This document shows positions 42,460-51,765 of a stretch of 64,000 nucleotides of DNA, in pieces (position 1 is the stretch's first letter; every line of letters begins with the position of its first letter). A model generated the notes under the pieces. The model was not told the DNA's origin and made no database searches. It was given only the letters and a program-made list of their open reading frames with translations. Source of the stretch: Lachnospiraceae bacterium (GTDB lineage Bacteria > Bacillota > Clostridia > Lachnospirales > Lachnospiraceae). A program made the position numbers and the translations under genes. The DNA lies in the NCBI GenBank assembly GCA_910576125.1, contig CAJTHM010000019.1:62001-126000 (forward strand). Reading direction: 5' to 3'.

Positions 42460-43254
42460 GGGAAAAGAGCAACCGGAAGAAAAGTTGATTCGGCAGTCCG
42501 ACGGGAAAAGAAGATACAGTTTCCTTTATATACGGAGCGGAAATCAGATGCGCAGAATAAGATGGGACAGCTTCGGCAAGAAAACACTGGGGAAATCAAA
42601 AAATTCGTTATTGAACAGATAAAGGCAGAACAAAAAACTGTCCCTGCTGAAACAAAGCAGTCAGAAACAGAAAGACTGCCGCAGCTAAAGCCTTCCATAC
42701 TTGCAGAAAAATATCCCCGTTTGAAAGAGATTGACCACAAACTCAAAGACCAGAACAACGCTATTTTCGAGCGTGAGAAAAAGCGTGATAAGCTGAAAAA
42801 GGAACTGTCTGAATGTACAAGTATCTTCAAAGGTGGCAGACGGAAAGAATTACAGCAGGAGATTGACAATATCGACGTTCAGATTTCAAATATGAAAAAG
42901 CGGCTTTCCTCAATTGTGTGAGAATATAAATTTGACTCTGTGCAGGCATTTTATAAGAAACTGAACGCGGCAAAGAAAGAGTATCTTGATTATCAGGCGG
43001 CCTGTGTGGAGTATGAACAAGCCTGCGGAGACAAAGTGCCGGATACCATGAGCATCAGGGACAGGCTCAGGCAGAAAGAACAGGTGGTAAAGATAAGAGA
43101 AGCAGGCAGGATAATCGGACAAGACATAAAGATAAAGGGGCGAGGTAGCAAAGGATGGGAAGATGGTATCCGGCATCTGCCCGGTAACTTCCATAGTGGA
43201 GCGAGCAGGAGTGGGGGCATAGAGGATATAGAGAACCTTGCCGTATCTCAATGA
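42460..43254 (+). pseudogene. Mobilization relaxase C-terminal remnant with in-frame stop
   Basis: A continuous reading frame, broken by TGA at 42919-42921, encodes a coiled-coil-rich region (RLKEIDHKLKDQNNAIFEREKKRDKLKKEL, GRRKELQQEIDNIDVQI, then AFYKKLNAAKKEYLDYQAAC). It resembles the C-terminus of MobA/MobL-type relaxases on clostridial elements. The N-terminal nickase domain is absent. Confidence 0.5.
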
Positions 43255-43519
43255 CCCGTATTTGGAGGCATTAGCCCATAGGATAATCAGAAAGTTACAG
43301 AACATGGTCGATAAAGAATTTGAGCGACTTGCTTTCCGGTATATATCAGAAATTACAAAAAGCCGATAAAGTAGAAAAGGCAGAACCTTTTTTGATGGAT
43401 TATTGAGGGATGGAAAAGAGATTTTTGCAAAACTGTTCCTTCAGCATTTGAAATGTTGGACAGTATGTTAGAAAATAAGATAATATGTCAAAAGTTTCTT
43501 GCGCAGGAAAGGACTTATT

Positions 43520-43783
43520 ATGGAAGACAAAACATTGTATTTTATGCATCAGTTAATTGATGAAGATATCAATGGCTTTGATGATAAGAAATTTGAATTG
43601 GAACAAAAATATGCTGCGATGTTTGGCCACGGAGTGCCAAGAGAGATGTTCCCGCCGGACATATCCGAAGATGAAATCATGAAAGCGGTTGAAAACTGTG
43701 TTCAAAATCAAAAAGACGAATTGATGAAAATATTGGATGTAGAGGATCTTGTATTGGACAGGAACTTGAAGACTGTTGGCTGA
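43520..43783 (+). CDS. Small hypothetical protein
   Basis: 87 aa, unrecognised, acidic and helical (MHQLIDEDINGFDDKKFELEQKYAAMFGHG, ISEDEIMKAVENCVQNQ). It has an AGGA-containing ribosome site and is followed by a hairpin. It resembles the many small immunity-type genes downstream, but this is only contextual. Confidence 0.5.
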   Translation: MEDKTLYFMHQLIDEDINGFDDKKFELEQKYAAMFGHGVPREMFPPDISEDEIMKAVENCVQNQKDELMKILDVEDLVLDRNLKTVG

Positions 43784-43837
43784 TTTCATCTTTACGATGA
43801 AATCCCTCTTGACAAATGCTCTCCCGGGAGCTGTCAA
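43782..43837. promoter_or_regulatory. Two dyads before the two-component system
   Basis: GATTTCATC-TTTAC-GATGAAATC (43782-43804) is a perfect hairpin without a T run. TTGACA (43809-43814) and TGTCAA (43832-43837) flank CTCCCGGGAG. The latter may be promoter and operator of the response-regulator gene. Confidence 0.45.
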
Positions 43838-43854
43838 TAAGGAGATAAATCAGA

Positions 43855-44634
43855 ATGGTAAATATAGCAATTGTGGACGATAATAAAGCATTTCTGCAGG
43901 AGATGAAACAAAATATAGAAGCCTGCAAAGAATTTACAGCAGATATGGTCTGTGACGCTTATTGCAGCGGCGCCGATTTTCTGCAGGCAGACTGTGGGGC
44001 ATATCAGCTGGCCATCCTGGACATGCAGATGGCGGGAATGGGCGGATATGAGATAGCGCAGAAGCTGAGGGAAAAGAATGAGAATGCCGTGATTGCCTTT
44101 GTATCCGGGGTGGTTCTGCCGGAGCCGGAGCATTTCCGGGTGCAGCCTTACCGCTACCTGTTAAAAAGCGCGGACATAGACGAGAGAATGCGGGGTATCG
44201 GGGAGCTTCTGCTGGAAACGAAACGGCGCAGCCGCAGGGAAGTGGCGGAGGTAGTCAGTGACGGGGAGGCGCGGCGTGTACCTGTGGGAAGTATTGTTTA
44301 CATTGAAAAGACAAAGAGGGGAAGCCGGCTCACCGTAGAAGCCGGCGCTGCGGGGGGCAGGAAGACGCTGCAGAGCAACGAGCGGCTGGAGGATTGGTAT
44401 GCGCAGCTTTGCGCGCAGGGATTTGAGTACGCGCATACCAGTTACATCGTGAACCTGAGGGCTGTCACAAAGATCATGCAGAACGAGCTGACCATGAGCA
44501 ACGGGGACAGGCTGGGGATCAGCAGGACCTGCAGCAAAAAATTCCACCAGAGCTTTTCCCTGTATTTCCATAAAAGTATAAGAGAGGGGCGAAGGAATGA
44601 TGGAGGCTGTCATGGGCGTGATATTGAAATTTAG
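43855..44634 (+). CDS. LytTR response regulator (AgrA-like)
   Basis: 259 aa. The receiver domain opens MVNIAIVDDNKAF with phospho-acceptor Asp in LAILDMQMAGMGGYEIAQ near residue 59. The LytTR DNA-binding domain spans about 140-245 (IVYIEKTKRGSRLTV, FEYAHTSYIVNLRAVTKI, GDRLGISRT). It overlaps the histidine-kinase gene by 38 bp. Good AAGGAGATAAATCAGA ribosome site. Confidence 0.92.
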   Translation: MVNIAIVDDNKAFLQEMKQNIEACKEFTADMVCDAYCSGADFLQADCGAYQLAILDMQMAGMGGYEIAQKLREKNENAVIAFVSGVVLPEPEHFRVQPYRYLLKSADIDERMRGIGELLLETKRRSRREVAEVVSDGEARRVPVGSIVYIEKTKRGSRLTVEAGAAGGRKTLQSNERLEDWYAQLCAQGFEYAHTSYIVNLRAVTKIMQNELTMSNGDRLGISRTCSKKFHQSFSLYFHKSIREGRRNDGGCHGRDIEI

Positions 44635-45949
44635 CGGCACTCTGTTTGTGCATCTGGTTTTTTATGATTTTTTCAGGGATCAGCTAAAGCTCAGGGTGCG
44701 GGACCGGAAGCTGCGGTTTTTGATCCTGCTGTTATGTGCGGCAGCCCTCAGGCTGGTCAATTCCTTTGACAGCAAGCTGATAAACCTGATTTTTGGATTG
44801 CCGGTCCTGGCGGCGCCGGTTCTGTTGATTTTTAAGGACGACCACAGGAAAGAGGCATTTCTGCTCCTGATCGGCGGGGCGGTAACATTGTTCTCTGAAC
44901 TTGTCATTGAGCTTTTCTTTGCCAAAATCCCGCTGTGGCAGATGATTAGGGAAGAGCTTCATTATACACGGGAAGCGGAAAAATATATGATGGGAATCCT
45001 TTCCTATATACTGTGCTGGTTTGTACTGCATGGACTAAAAGTCTGTTTCCTCGGCACACAGTATAAGATGCGGGAGCATTTTCCGTTGTCTTTTGTGATT
45101 CTGCCGTTTTCCACGGCGCTGATCTATCTTGGGATTACTTTTGGAAATGATGGCGCCGTATGGGCGCAGTACAGTCTGAAATTCGGGCTTTTCCTTCTTC
45201 CGCTGGCAAATGTACTGCTTTTTTACACGATCAACAAACTGTTTTTTGTCAGCGAGAAAAGCAGGGAGCAGCAGCTTGCCAGGCAGCAGGCCGCGCTGCA
45301 GCAAAGATACTACAAGCATCTGGAAGAAATCGATCTGGGACACAGGCGGTATGCCCACGACCTGAAAAACTGCATGGTTTCCATTGCTGCGCTGGCCGCA
45401 GACGGCGGAAAGGAGGAGATTTTAAGCCTGCTGGGGGATATGGAAGTGGAACTGGATACCCTAACCGGAAAGCGCTATATATCCAATCCTGTCCTGAACG
45501 CCATTCTCTGGGAAAGGTCCGTGCTGGCTGACAGACAGGGCGTCCGGATGGATATCATGGCGGAGGAAAATCCCGGATGGGCATGTATTCCGGGGAAGGA
45601 TCTGATCGTCATGGCAGGTAATCTTCTGGACAATGCCATTGAGGTGGCAAGGCAGTGCGCCCATGGCAGCGTCCATGCAGCGCTGCACGCGCAGGATCAT
45701 TTTCTGGTAATGGAGGTGGAGAACACATGTATCAGCACACCTGCTGCCCATGGAAAAGTAAAACATATCCTGCCTGCTTCTACAAAGCCGGATGCCGGGA
45801 ATCATGGTTTTGGGATTGCAAACGTGCGGGATACCGCGCAAAAATACGGAGGGCTGCTTTATATAGAGCAGAACGAGGGCCGTTTTACCGCGATACTTAC
45901 CATCGCAAAATCCTGTCTTGTCAGGGACAATGGAACTGTAGAAAAATAA
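44597..45949 (+). CDS. Sensor histidine kinase (AgrC-like, GHKL)
   Basis: 450 aa. Six hydrophobic helices (residues about 1-210), then a coiled coil, the phospho-acceptor in RYAHDLKNCMVSI near 255, the N box NLLDNAIEVA near 342 and the G box GFGIANVRDTAQKYGG near 398. This is the peptide-sensing kinase type. No agrB or agrD gene is present here, so the signal must come from elsewhere. Confidence 0.9.
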   Translation: MMEAVMGVILKFSGTLFVHLVFYDFFRDQLKLRVRDRKLRFLILLLCAAALRLVNSFDSKLINLIFGLPVLAAPVLLIFKDDHRKEAFLLLIGGAVTLFSELVIELFFAKIPLWQMIREELHYTREAEKYMMGILSYILCWFVLHGLKVCFLGTQYKMREHFPLSFVILPFSTALIYLGITFGNDGAVWAQYSLKFGLFLLPLANVLLFYTINKLFFVSEKSREQQLARQQAALQQRYYKHLEEIDLGHRRYAHDLKNCMVSIAALAADGGKEEILSLLGDMEVELDTLTGKRYISNPVLNAILWERSVLADRQGVRMDIMAEENPGWACIPGKDLIVMAGNLLDNAIEVARQCAHGSVHAALHAQDHFLVMEVENTCISTPAAHGKVKHILPASTKPDAGNHGFGIANVRDTAQKYGGLLYIEQNEGRFTAILTIAKSCLVRDNGTVEK

Positions 45950-46072
45950 CGAAGACAGTTCCGTGGACAGGATACACAGATATACAGTGATGCGAAATGA
46001 CACGTGAGATGACAATAACCGTCTCCAAATGCAGATTTTGCCGATTTATGTGCCGATTTGGACGGGGCGCTT

Positions 46073-46142
46073 TTGCGTGGCAGTCTGGCAGTGCTATAAT
46101 CAGACATATAGACGCCCGGAGTCTCAAGGGAGATTCCGGGCG
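46073..46142 (+). promoter_or_regulatory. Promoter and 5' hairpin of the immunity array
   Basis: TTGCGT (46073-46078), 16-bp spacer, TATAAT (46095-46100), then a strong hairpin CGCCCGGA-GTCTC-AAGG-GAGAT-TCCGGGCG (46113-46142) just before the first ribosome site. Confidence 0.6.
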
Positions 46143-46169
46143 ATTATGCAGATATGGAGGATTCAGGAA

Positions 46170-46601
46170 ATGAATGAACAAAAGCTGGAAAAGCAGAGGC
46201 GGAATCTTGTGGACAGGGGCGTGTTATCGCCGGATGAAAAATTATATGGCTCAGCTACGATCAATTATACGGAGAAGCTGGTCGGAAGAATCGAGACATG
46301 GAAGCAGGGCGGCGTGGCAATCTTTACGGACCGGCAGGTCATTCTCACCAAGGGATTTTCATGCGAATACATCCATATTCCTTACATCTGTATTAAGGAA
46401 TTGGGAAAATGCAATCAGGGATTTTTTCCGATAGGGATGGTGATTACTTATGAAAACAGGGAAAGCGGGGAAATCGTGACAGAAAAGATCTCGCTGGAGA
46501 AAAGAAATGGCTGCAGATTTTATCGGAGAAAGCAGGATTATAGCTTTCCAGTGGAAAGGAGAGAATACGGTTATGGAAGAATTAATTCGTCTGTTTGTTG
46601 A
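46170..46601 (+). CDS. GRAM/PH-like domain protein
   Basis: 143 aa. LVDRGVLSPDEKLYGSATINYTEKLVGRIETW, GGVAIFTDRQVILTK and YIHIPYICIKELGKCNQGFFPIGMVITYENRESGE form a GRAM/bacterial-PH-like beta fold. The last 25 residues look out of register with it, so the end may be shifted. It overlaps the next gene by 29 bp. First gene of the array; the ATG follows TATGGAGGATTCAGGAA. Confidence 0.6.
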   Translation: MNEQKLEKQRRNLVDRGVLSPDEKLYGSATINYTEKLVGRIETWKQGGVAIFTDRQVILTKGFSCEYIHIPYICIKELGKCNQGFFPIGMVITYENRESGEIVTEKISLEKRNGCRFYRRKQDYSFPVERREYGYGRINSSVC

Positions 46602-47613
46602 GGAATTTCAGCAGCCCTCGACATTAGAGGAAACGAAAATTGCCAATTTATTAGGACATTCGGACAGGTTTATTGCCTTGGATCAATACCGAAGAAAATG
46701 TCTAAAAGCCCAGAAACAAATACTGGGTGAGTTGGCTGGAAAGCTGGATTCTATGGATTTGTACAAGGGCTGCTGCTGCGCATTTTTCTGTGGTGTACTG
46801 ATGGGAGAATGTGGGCCAGGAGGCGCAGGAGAGGGACTTGTGAATTTCTTTATTAAGGTGGTTTCCCATCTCTGCGGGTTGCTGGATGAGCTGGATAAAA
46901 CAGAGGAAAGTGATCCCGAGGATGAGATGTTGGACAAGCTGTTTTTGACGGCACCGGATAAGGTTCGGGCTTTCCGGGGAAGTGCGCCACTGATGATGGC
47001 AATTATGGATTTACTGGCAAAATCACCGGAGAGCAGGGAGTATCTGCGTAAAAAGGATTTATATGATAATCTGGAGCGCATTGAGCCTTTTGTGAAAAAT
47101 AGCTCATATTTGCTTCGGATATATCCTGTCTGCGGACCTATGGATGTGCTTGTTTTAGCACCAAAAAAGGAGCAAGGAGCGTTAATAAGGGTTCAGGATG
47201 TGGGGACAAATTTCCACTTGATGACCTTGCTGGAAAGGGCACTTTATCAGAAAGAATGGGACCAGCGTTTTGGCTTATCCGCAGATGTGAAATCACCGGA
47301 AAGCCTAAAAGTATTTGCCTATGCATCGGGGGAAGAGACGGCAAGGCAGAATGGTTCGGTTTATGCACATGCCGCCTATTATTCCTGTGATGGTCAGATG
47401 CTCTGGGGAGAGATGGGGCCGGATACTATTCCCTGTGTGGAGCAAATGCCTGTGGTATTGATTTATCCTGAAAAATTTCCACGAAGCTGGGATTTATTCT
47501 TCGCTGTAAGCTGCCATCCTTATCTTAAGCCTTTGGCAGAAATCAAACGGGAATTGTCAAAGGAAGAGGTTCGGGAATGGATGGGGAAGATGCAGGGGAT
47601 TTCATCATTCTGA
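46573..47613 (+). CDS. Hypothetical immunity-array protein
   Basis: 346 aa, unrecognised. An N-terminal helical part with the cysteine- and glycine-rich stretch YKGCCCAFFCGVLMGECGPGG is followed by a mixed C-terminal half. No signal peptide. GGAAAGGAGAGAATACGGTT precedes the ATG. Its context suggests an immunity protein; no direct evidence. Confidence 0.55.
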   Translation: MEELIRLFVEEFQQPSTLEETKIANLLGHSDRFIALDQYRRKCLKAQKQILGELAGKLDSMDLYKGCCCAFFCGVLMGECGPGGAGEGLVNFFIKVVSHLCGLLDELDKTEESDPEDEMLDKLFLTAPDKVRAFRGSAPLMMAIMDLLAKSPESREYLRKKDLYDNLERIEPFVKNSSYLLRIYPVCGPMDVLVLAPKKEQGALIRVQDVGTNFHLMTLLERALYQKEWDQRFGLSADVKSPESLKVFAYASGEETARQNGSVYAHAAYYSCDGQMLWGEMGPDTIPCVEQMPVVLIYPEKFPRSWDLFFAVSCHPYLKPLAEIKRELSKEEVREWMGKMQGISSF

Positions 47614-47706
47614 TTCTTATTTGAAAAATAGATATTATGATTACAATAAATGACGTCAAACAAATAAGCAAAAAAGTATGCACACAGTGACAGCCGCCCG
47701 CGTCTG

Positions 47707-48345
47707 TTGGGGAACCTGCTGGTTCTGGAGCGCTATTGCAATACGGTGCAGCAGGGGCTGACCGCGGACAAGGCACAGCTTTGTGTATGCCTGCGGTATG
47801 CGCAGGGGCTTCTCTGGGATTATCTGGGCGGACGTGTCGCGGCGGCGGATTTTCAGGACTTTGCAAATGATTATTATGCATGGTTGTTAGAACACAATGT
47901 AGGCCCCGAAGGCTTTTGCTCAGAGCATTTTGCAGAATACTTTGCGGATTCGTGTCCGGATGCTTATGAATGGTTTGCGGTTGAGTGGAGTTGCGGGCTG
48001 TTGATGCAGCTGGTTTCCATAGAGGGCGGACGTGTGGATCACGAAGATTTTGAGGAGTGTGAGAAGCTTGATTTTTATGGGCCGCTGTGTATGCTTGACA
48101 TGATGGAGGATGTCTGTATCGGGCTTACTGATACACCAGTTGTATCAAACAGGGGAACTGATTTGGAGAAGGCGATGACACAGGTACGCAAAACTTCATT
48201 ATTTCAGGAAATTGTCATGCATGTTCAGAACGATCTGCAGACGGCTCTTTTGGCCGCGCCGACGGAGTATGAAGCGCTGCGGAAGGAATACGGACAATAT
48301 ACGATCATTCCGGAGCAGTATGCCGCGCGGATGCTGGAGTATTAA
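47707..48345 (+). CDS. Hypothetical protein, probably 5' truncated
   Basis: 212 aa from a TTG without a ribosome site; the frame is open a further 39 bp upstream. The sequence (CLRYAQGLLWDYLGGRVAAADFQDFANDYYAWLLEHNVGPEG, FAEYFADSCPDAYEWFAVEWSCGLLMQL) is a well-formed helical domain, unrecognised. It looks like an immunity gene whose beginning was lost in recombination. Confidence 0.5.
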   Translation: MGNLLVLERYCNTVQQGLTADKAQLCVCLRYAQGLLWDYLGGRVAAADFQDFANDYYAWLLEHNVGPEGFCSEHFAEYFADSCPDAYEWFAVEWSCGLLMQLVSIEGGRVDHEDFEECEKLDFYGPLCMLDMMEDVCIGLTDTPVVSNRGTDLEKAMTQVRKTSLFQEIVMHVQNDLQTALLAAPTEYEALRKEYGQYTIIPEQYAARMLEY

Positions 48346-48513
48346 AAAACTGTTTTAATTACATTCTGGAAGGAGAGAAAGCTTGTGAAACCTGAAACTA
48401 TTCAATGAGATTTTGTTGTAATGACGATAAATTGCTGAAACAGGTACCGCGTTCAATTGGGTCAAAGTTTTTTGATATAATAAGTAAGTTTTGAGGTTGC
48501 ATAGATAGAAAAG

Positions 48514-48948
48514 ATGGATAATAAACAAAGGAAAATCGTAAAATCAGCGGCTGAACTCTTAATGGTTTATTCTGCCCAGTGCAGATGTTGTAATAACACA
48601 TTTGACTATGCGGCGGAAACCGCGGATACAGATATGGTAAGCTGTTTTTGCAGCAGCGTCTATTCATCAAAGAAGAAACAATTAGTAATTGCCCCATTGA
48701 CAGCAGAAGAATTTTATAATGGACAGGCAGGATATTTTGATAAAAGAATAAATGCAATATGCCTGGGGCATGATTACAGGCTTTTCTGTGCTGGAATTTG
48801 CCCTTACTGCGGTAAATCCGGTATACAGAGTTCAAAAAAAGGTCTCGCCATTAAAGAGTATTGCGCACACCACCCTAATACACTCATTATATACCATAAT
48901 GGGACAGCCCGGATTTTAAAAGACGAATTAGAAGCAGCATATATGTAA
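48514..48948 (+). CDS. Hypothetical protein with two CxxC-type clusters
   Basis: 144 aa. Cysteine pairs in CRCCNN near residue 22 and CPYCGKSG near 97 suggest zinc binding, although a metal site is not shown. The DNA from 48553 to 48607 recurs in the split SUKH gene at 53682, so the two genes have exchanged or shared a segment. No clear ribosome site; the start is uncertain. Confidence 0.5.
   Translation: MDNKQRKIVKSAAELLMVYSAQCRCCNNTFDYAAETADTDMVSCFCSSVYSSKKKQLVIAPLTAEEFYNGQAGYFDKRINAICLGHDYRLFCAGICPYCGKSGIQSSKKGLAIKEYCAHHPNTLIIYHNGTARILKDELEAAYM
48553..48607 (+). repeat. 55-bp segment shared with 53682-53736
   Basis: The two copies differ at only three positions and encode LMVYSAQCRCCNN in both genes. 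Similarity of a looser kind also exists at the following gene starts (near 48975 and 53740). Confidence 0.8.
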
Positions 48949-49097
48949 CGAAGCAATCAGTTCCGGAGGGAATGAATTTTTAAGGAAAGAGGAGTGGTAA
49001 AATGCTTATCAACAGAGAGAAAGAAACGAATGGAAAGGCGGTTACGTACTTAGACAGACGACTATGCCTGCTGTTATGAAACTTTGTTTTTCTGGAC

Positions 49098-49304
49098 TTG
49101 GTGACAGGGGAAGTGGTTCATATTTACCATGAAGCTGTCTATGATATGAGCATTGTCGATGGTGTAGACGTGTCTGATTATGAAGAAGTCCGCGATTATT
49201 TGTCCAGCTGTATATTGTGCAAAGATTTTTATGATTTTCTGCGGCTTGTCTGCACAAAGGACATTTATAATGAAGATTGTCTGGAATTTATACTGGAGGT
49301 ATAG
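49098..49304 (+). CDS. Small hypothetical protein or fragment
   Basis: 68 aa starting at TTG, unrecognised (YHEAVYDMSIVDGVDVSDYEEVRDYLSSCILCKDF). An upstream short frame from an ATG at 49002 closes at 49077, so the gene may have lost its start by frameshift. It ends 2 bp before the next gene. Confidence 0.4.
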   Translation: MVTGEVVHIYHEAVYDMSIVDGVDVSDYEEVRDYLSSCILCKDFYDFLRLVCTKDIYNEDCLEFILEV

Positions 49305-49306
49305 AA

Positions 49307-50035
49307 ATGAATGAGGAAAAGAAAATTGAATTTACACAGAAATGGATTGGGGACGCAGTAAAAAAGTTCCTGCAGAAAGAGGATATTTGCGAAAGCGACA
49401 TGGAGAGAATCAGGTATATGCGTATCGGTGATTGTGACTTTGGCGGCGAATACACGATTGAAATAAGTACGGCAACGCCGCCGGAACCCTTCTGCACCAC
49501 AGATGGCGGAGACGAGTGGGCAACGGGCGGCGGAGCTAATGTGACAAGCACATTCATCCAGCTTTACATAGACTATGCGAAGGAAGATCCCTTCGATTAC
49601 ATAGATTCGGATACAGGGGAGCGTTTTTTTCAGCTTCCGCCATATGATATATGGAAAGAATTTAAAGAGCAATATGAAAAAGCGGAAGAGGAAGAAGATG
49701 ATGAAGAGGAAGAAGCAGAGGATTGGGAAAGTCCTAAGAAGAAATGGGAATCTTTCGAGAAAACCATCCTGTGCGAGACATATCGAGAGAAATTTAGCGA
49801 CGACGATGCTTACGAGGAATGGCAGCGGCGGACAGATCGGGGCATTCAGCAGGATATCGGCTTGTTTACCGGGCTGGAGGTGCTGCGGCTTTACAGCGCG
49901 GAATATCAGGATATGACTTTCTTAAGAGCGATGCCCCTGCTGCGGGTGTTGGAAGTGGTGGAAAGCAGATTTGTTTCATTGGAAGGCATAGACGACCTGG
50001 CGCGGTTGAAACAGCTTTGCTGCTGGCTGGATTAG
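49307..50035 (+). CDS. Hypothetical protein with leucine-rich C-terminus
   Basis: 242 aa. A domain with TPPEPFCTTDGGDEWATGGGANVTSTFIQ, an acidic linker (EEEEDDEEEEAEDWE, residues about 126-140), then leucine-rich-repeat-like FLRAMPLLRVLEVVESRFVSLEGIDDLARLKQL ending abruptly. The LRR part is probably truncated. The ATG follows CTGGAGGTATAGAA. Reminiscent of immunity proteins in polymorphic-toxin loci. Confidence 0.5.
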   Translation: MNEEKKIEFTQKWIGDAVKKFLQKEDICESDMERIRYMRIGDCDFGGEYTIEISTATPPEPFCTTDGGDEWATGGGANVTSTFIQLYIDYAKEDPFDYIDSDTGERFFQLPPYDIWKEFKEQYEKAEEEEDDEEEEAEDWESPKKKWESFEKTILCETYREKFSDDDAYEEWQRRTDRGIQQDIGLFTGLEVLRLYSAEYQDMTFLRAMPLLRVLEVVESRFVSLEGIDDLARLKQLCCWLD

Positions 50036-50096
50036 AAATGATGGAACAGTATAGGAAGCAGGTGGTTATAAACAAAAGCCGGGAGGAGAAATAGAT

Positions 50097-50642
50097 TTGG
50101 GACATGATCTGTATATTCAGGCAAGAATCAGGGAAAAGAGAACAGGACGGGTTATCTCCCGCGGCGATAGCGATGATTACGGCACAGAGGATGATACAGG
50201 TTTTTTTGACATATGCTGGTGGTGCGGAAGCCCGGAATGTGATGTGAGAATCAGGATGATTGAAATATGCGGCAGCCATGGAGGAGCAGATTATACAGAT
50301 TCCGATCTGTTTATCCCCATTCCGCCATCAGCGCTGCGAGCCGTTTATGCGCATGTGGTAAATTGCTGCTGTTTTCCGGAGGACAAATCCTTTCGGAATC
50401 TGACGCTTGAGACGGGATGGATGCCCCCGCACGATAGAAACGCATATGAAAAAGCGAATCTGCTGAATGCGCATAAACTGCATGACCTGATTGCAACGCT
50501 TGATGAAATCAACGATGAAAATAAAGTTTTGGATGCTTGTTTTTTATATAAGGAATATATTCCTGATGAAAAAGATTTAAGGCATTTTTATGAGAATCCG
50601 TTGGCATATGAATGGGAATTCAGGATATGGAACTCTTATTAA
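50097..50642 (+). CDS. Hypothetical immunity-array protein
   Basis: 181 aa, unrecognised. The TTG start is set by GGGAGGAGAAATAGA. Starts LYIQARIREKRTGRVISRGDSD and has a WWCGSPEC cysteine pair near residue 41. Well-formed and complete, cytoplasmic. Confidence 0.55.
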   Translation: MGHDLYIQARIREKRTGRVISRGDSDDYGTEDDTGFFDICWWCGSPECDVRIRMIEICGSHGGADYTDSDLFIPIPPSALRAVYAHVVNCCCFPEDKSFRNLTLETGWMPPHDRNAYEKANLLNAHKLHDLIATLDEINDENKVLDACFLYKEYIPDEKDLRHFYENPLAYEWEFRIWNSY

Positions 50643-50708
50643 AACGGTTTAAGAACTGAACAGCTCCATACTTTGGAGTGGGAATTATGAATCATAGCAT
50701 TTTATCAA

Positions 50709-51398
50709 TTGGTTATAGTAGGACTGTCGAATCAGATTATGTTCACCTTGGAGGATACAAAACCATGGGAAAGTAAGCTGGGCGGATGTCCTTATTTGGA
50801 AGATATAGAACAATATCCCAAGGGGACAGATGGCGGACCGATGATGTTCCTTGCACAGATCAACCTTGCCGAGATGCCGCCTCTGCCGGAATTTCCACAT
50901 GAGGGACTGCTTCAGTTTTATGTAGAAAATGACGGCTCCTATGGATTGTATGGAGGATGTGTTGTAAAGCACATCTCCGAATATAAGACGGATGAAACAG
51001 CGCTTGTCAATGAAAATCCATACAGTGATGATTATGCAGAAGATTTGCCTTTTAGCGACAACTGCAAGATAACTTTTAAGCAGGAAGAGATATTTATAGG
51101 AACAGAGTGTCCAGAATTTCAGGATAAATTTCAGAATATATCGAAAAAGGAAGAAAAGGCTCTTTTTGAGCTTTGCTGCGCCAGTGGAAGCCGAGTAGGA
51201 GGTTATCCGTATTTTGTCCAAAGGGCTCCTGCATATTATAAGGATAGTTCGGAATACATACTGCTTCTTCAACTGGATGTGGATGATACAAGCGGATTGA
51301 TGTTTGGCGATAGCGGTAACTGTACATTTATCATATCTCGCCGAGATCTGCTGACAGGAAATTTCACCAAGGTACATTATGACTGGCAGTGCTGTTAA
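50709..51398 (+). CDS. YwqG family protein (DUF1963)
   Basis: 229 aa. SKLGGCPYLEDIEQYP, PMMFLAQINLAEMPPLPEFPHEGLLQFYV, and the C-terminal YILLLQLDVDDTSGLMFGDSGNCTFIISRRDLL are diagnostic for DUF1963/YwqG, a family seen among immunity genes. It is a little shorter at the N-terminus than usual; a frame shift near 50739 may have removed the original start (an ATG at 50687 is in another frame). Confidence 0.85.
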   Translation: MVIVGLSNQIMFTLEDTKPWESKLGGCPYLEDIEQYPKGTDGGPMMFLAQINLAEMPPLPEFPHEGLLQFYVENDGSYGLYGGCVVKHISEYKTDETALVNENPYSDDYAEDLPFSDNCKITFKQEEIFIGTECPEFQDKFQNISKKEEKALFELCCASGSRVGGYPYFVQRAPAYYKDSSEYILLLQLDVDDTSGLMFGDSGNCTFIISRRDLLTGNFTKVHYDWQCC

Positions 51399-51500
51399 AG
51401 AGGGAGGCTTTTAACCGTTTGCAAGAAAAGCGTGGATTTTGTTCTGGGTTTGCGTATGTGTATGGAACATGATTATCAGAAATTTCAAAGGAGGATTCAA

Positions 51501-51665
51501 GTGAATTTTGAAGAAATGGAACAGCAGATTTCAGATTATGCAAAGGAGCATCATGCCATGCTGGATTACACCGCACAGAGTATTGAGGTTCTTGATGAAA
51601 TCATGGAGACCTTTCACGAGAGGGTCAATCCGTGCAGCGAAGAAGAAGGTGATGAGATCCTATGA
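51501..51665 (+). CDS. Small hypothetical protein
   Basis: 54 aa from GTG after AAAGGAGGATTCAA. Helical, acidic (FEEMEQQISDYAKEHHAMLDY, LDEIMETFHERV). Unrecognised. Confidence 0.45.
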   Translation: MNFEEMEQQISDYAKEHHAMLDYTAQSIEVLDEIMETFHERVNPCSEEEGDEIL

Positions 51666-51765
51666 GTCTTTTCTGAAACAGATACCGCATATAGATACGA
51701 CAGAGCAGACAAAAAGGTACATGGGACTGATAAAATTCAGAACAATAGGAAGGTGGGTTTACATA

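Noticed and set aside
42919..42921. In-frame TGA in the relaxase remnant read as selenocysteine or recoding
   Set aside because: No SECIS-like hairpin follows, and the gene already lacks its nickase domain; simple decay is sufficient.
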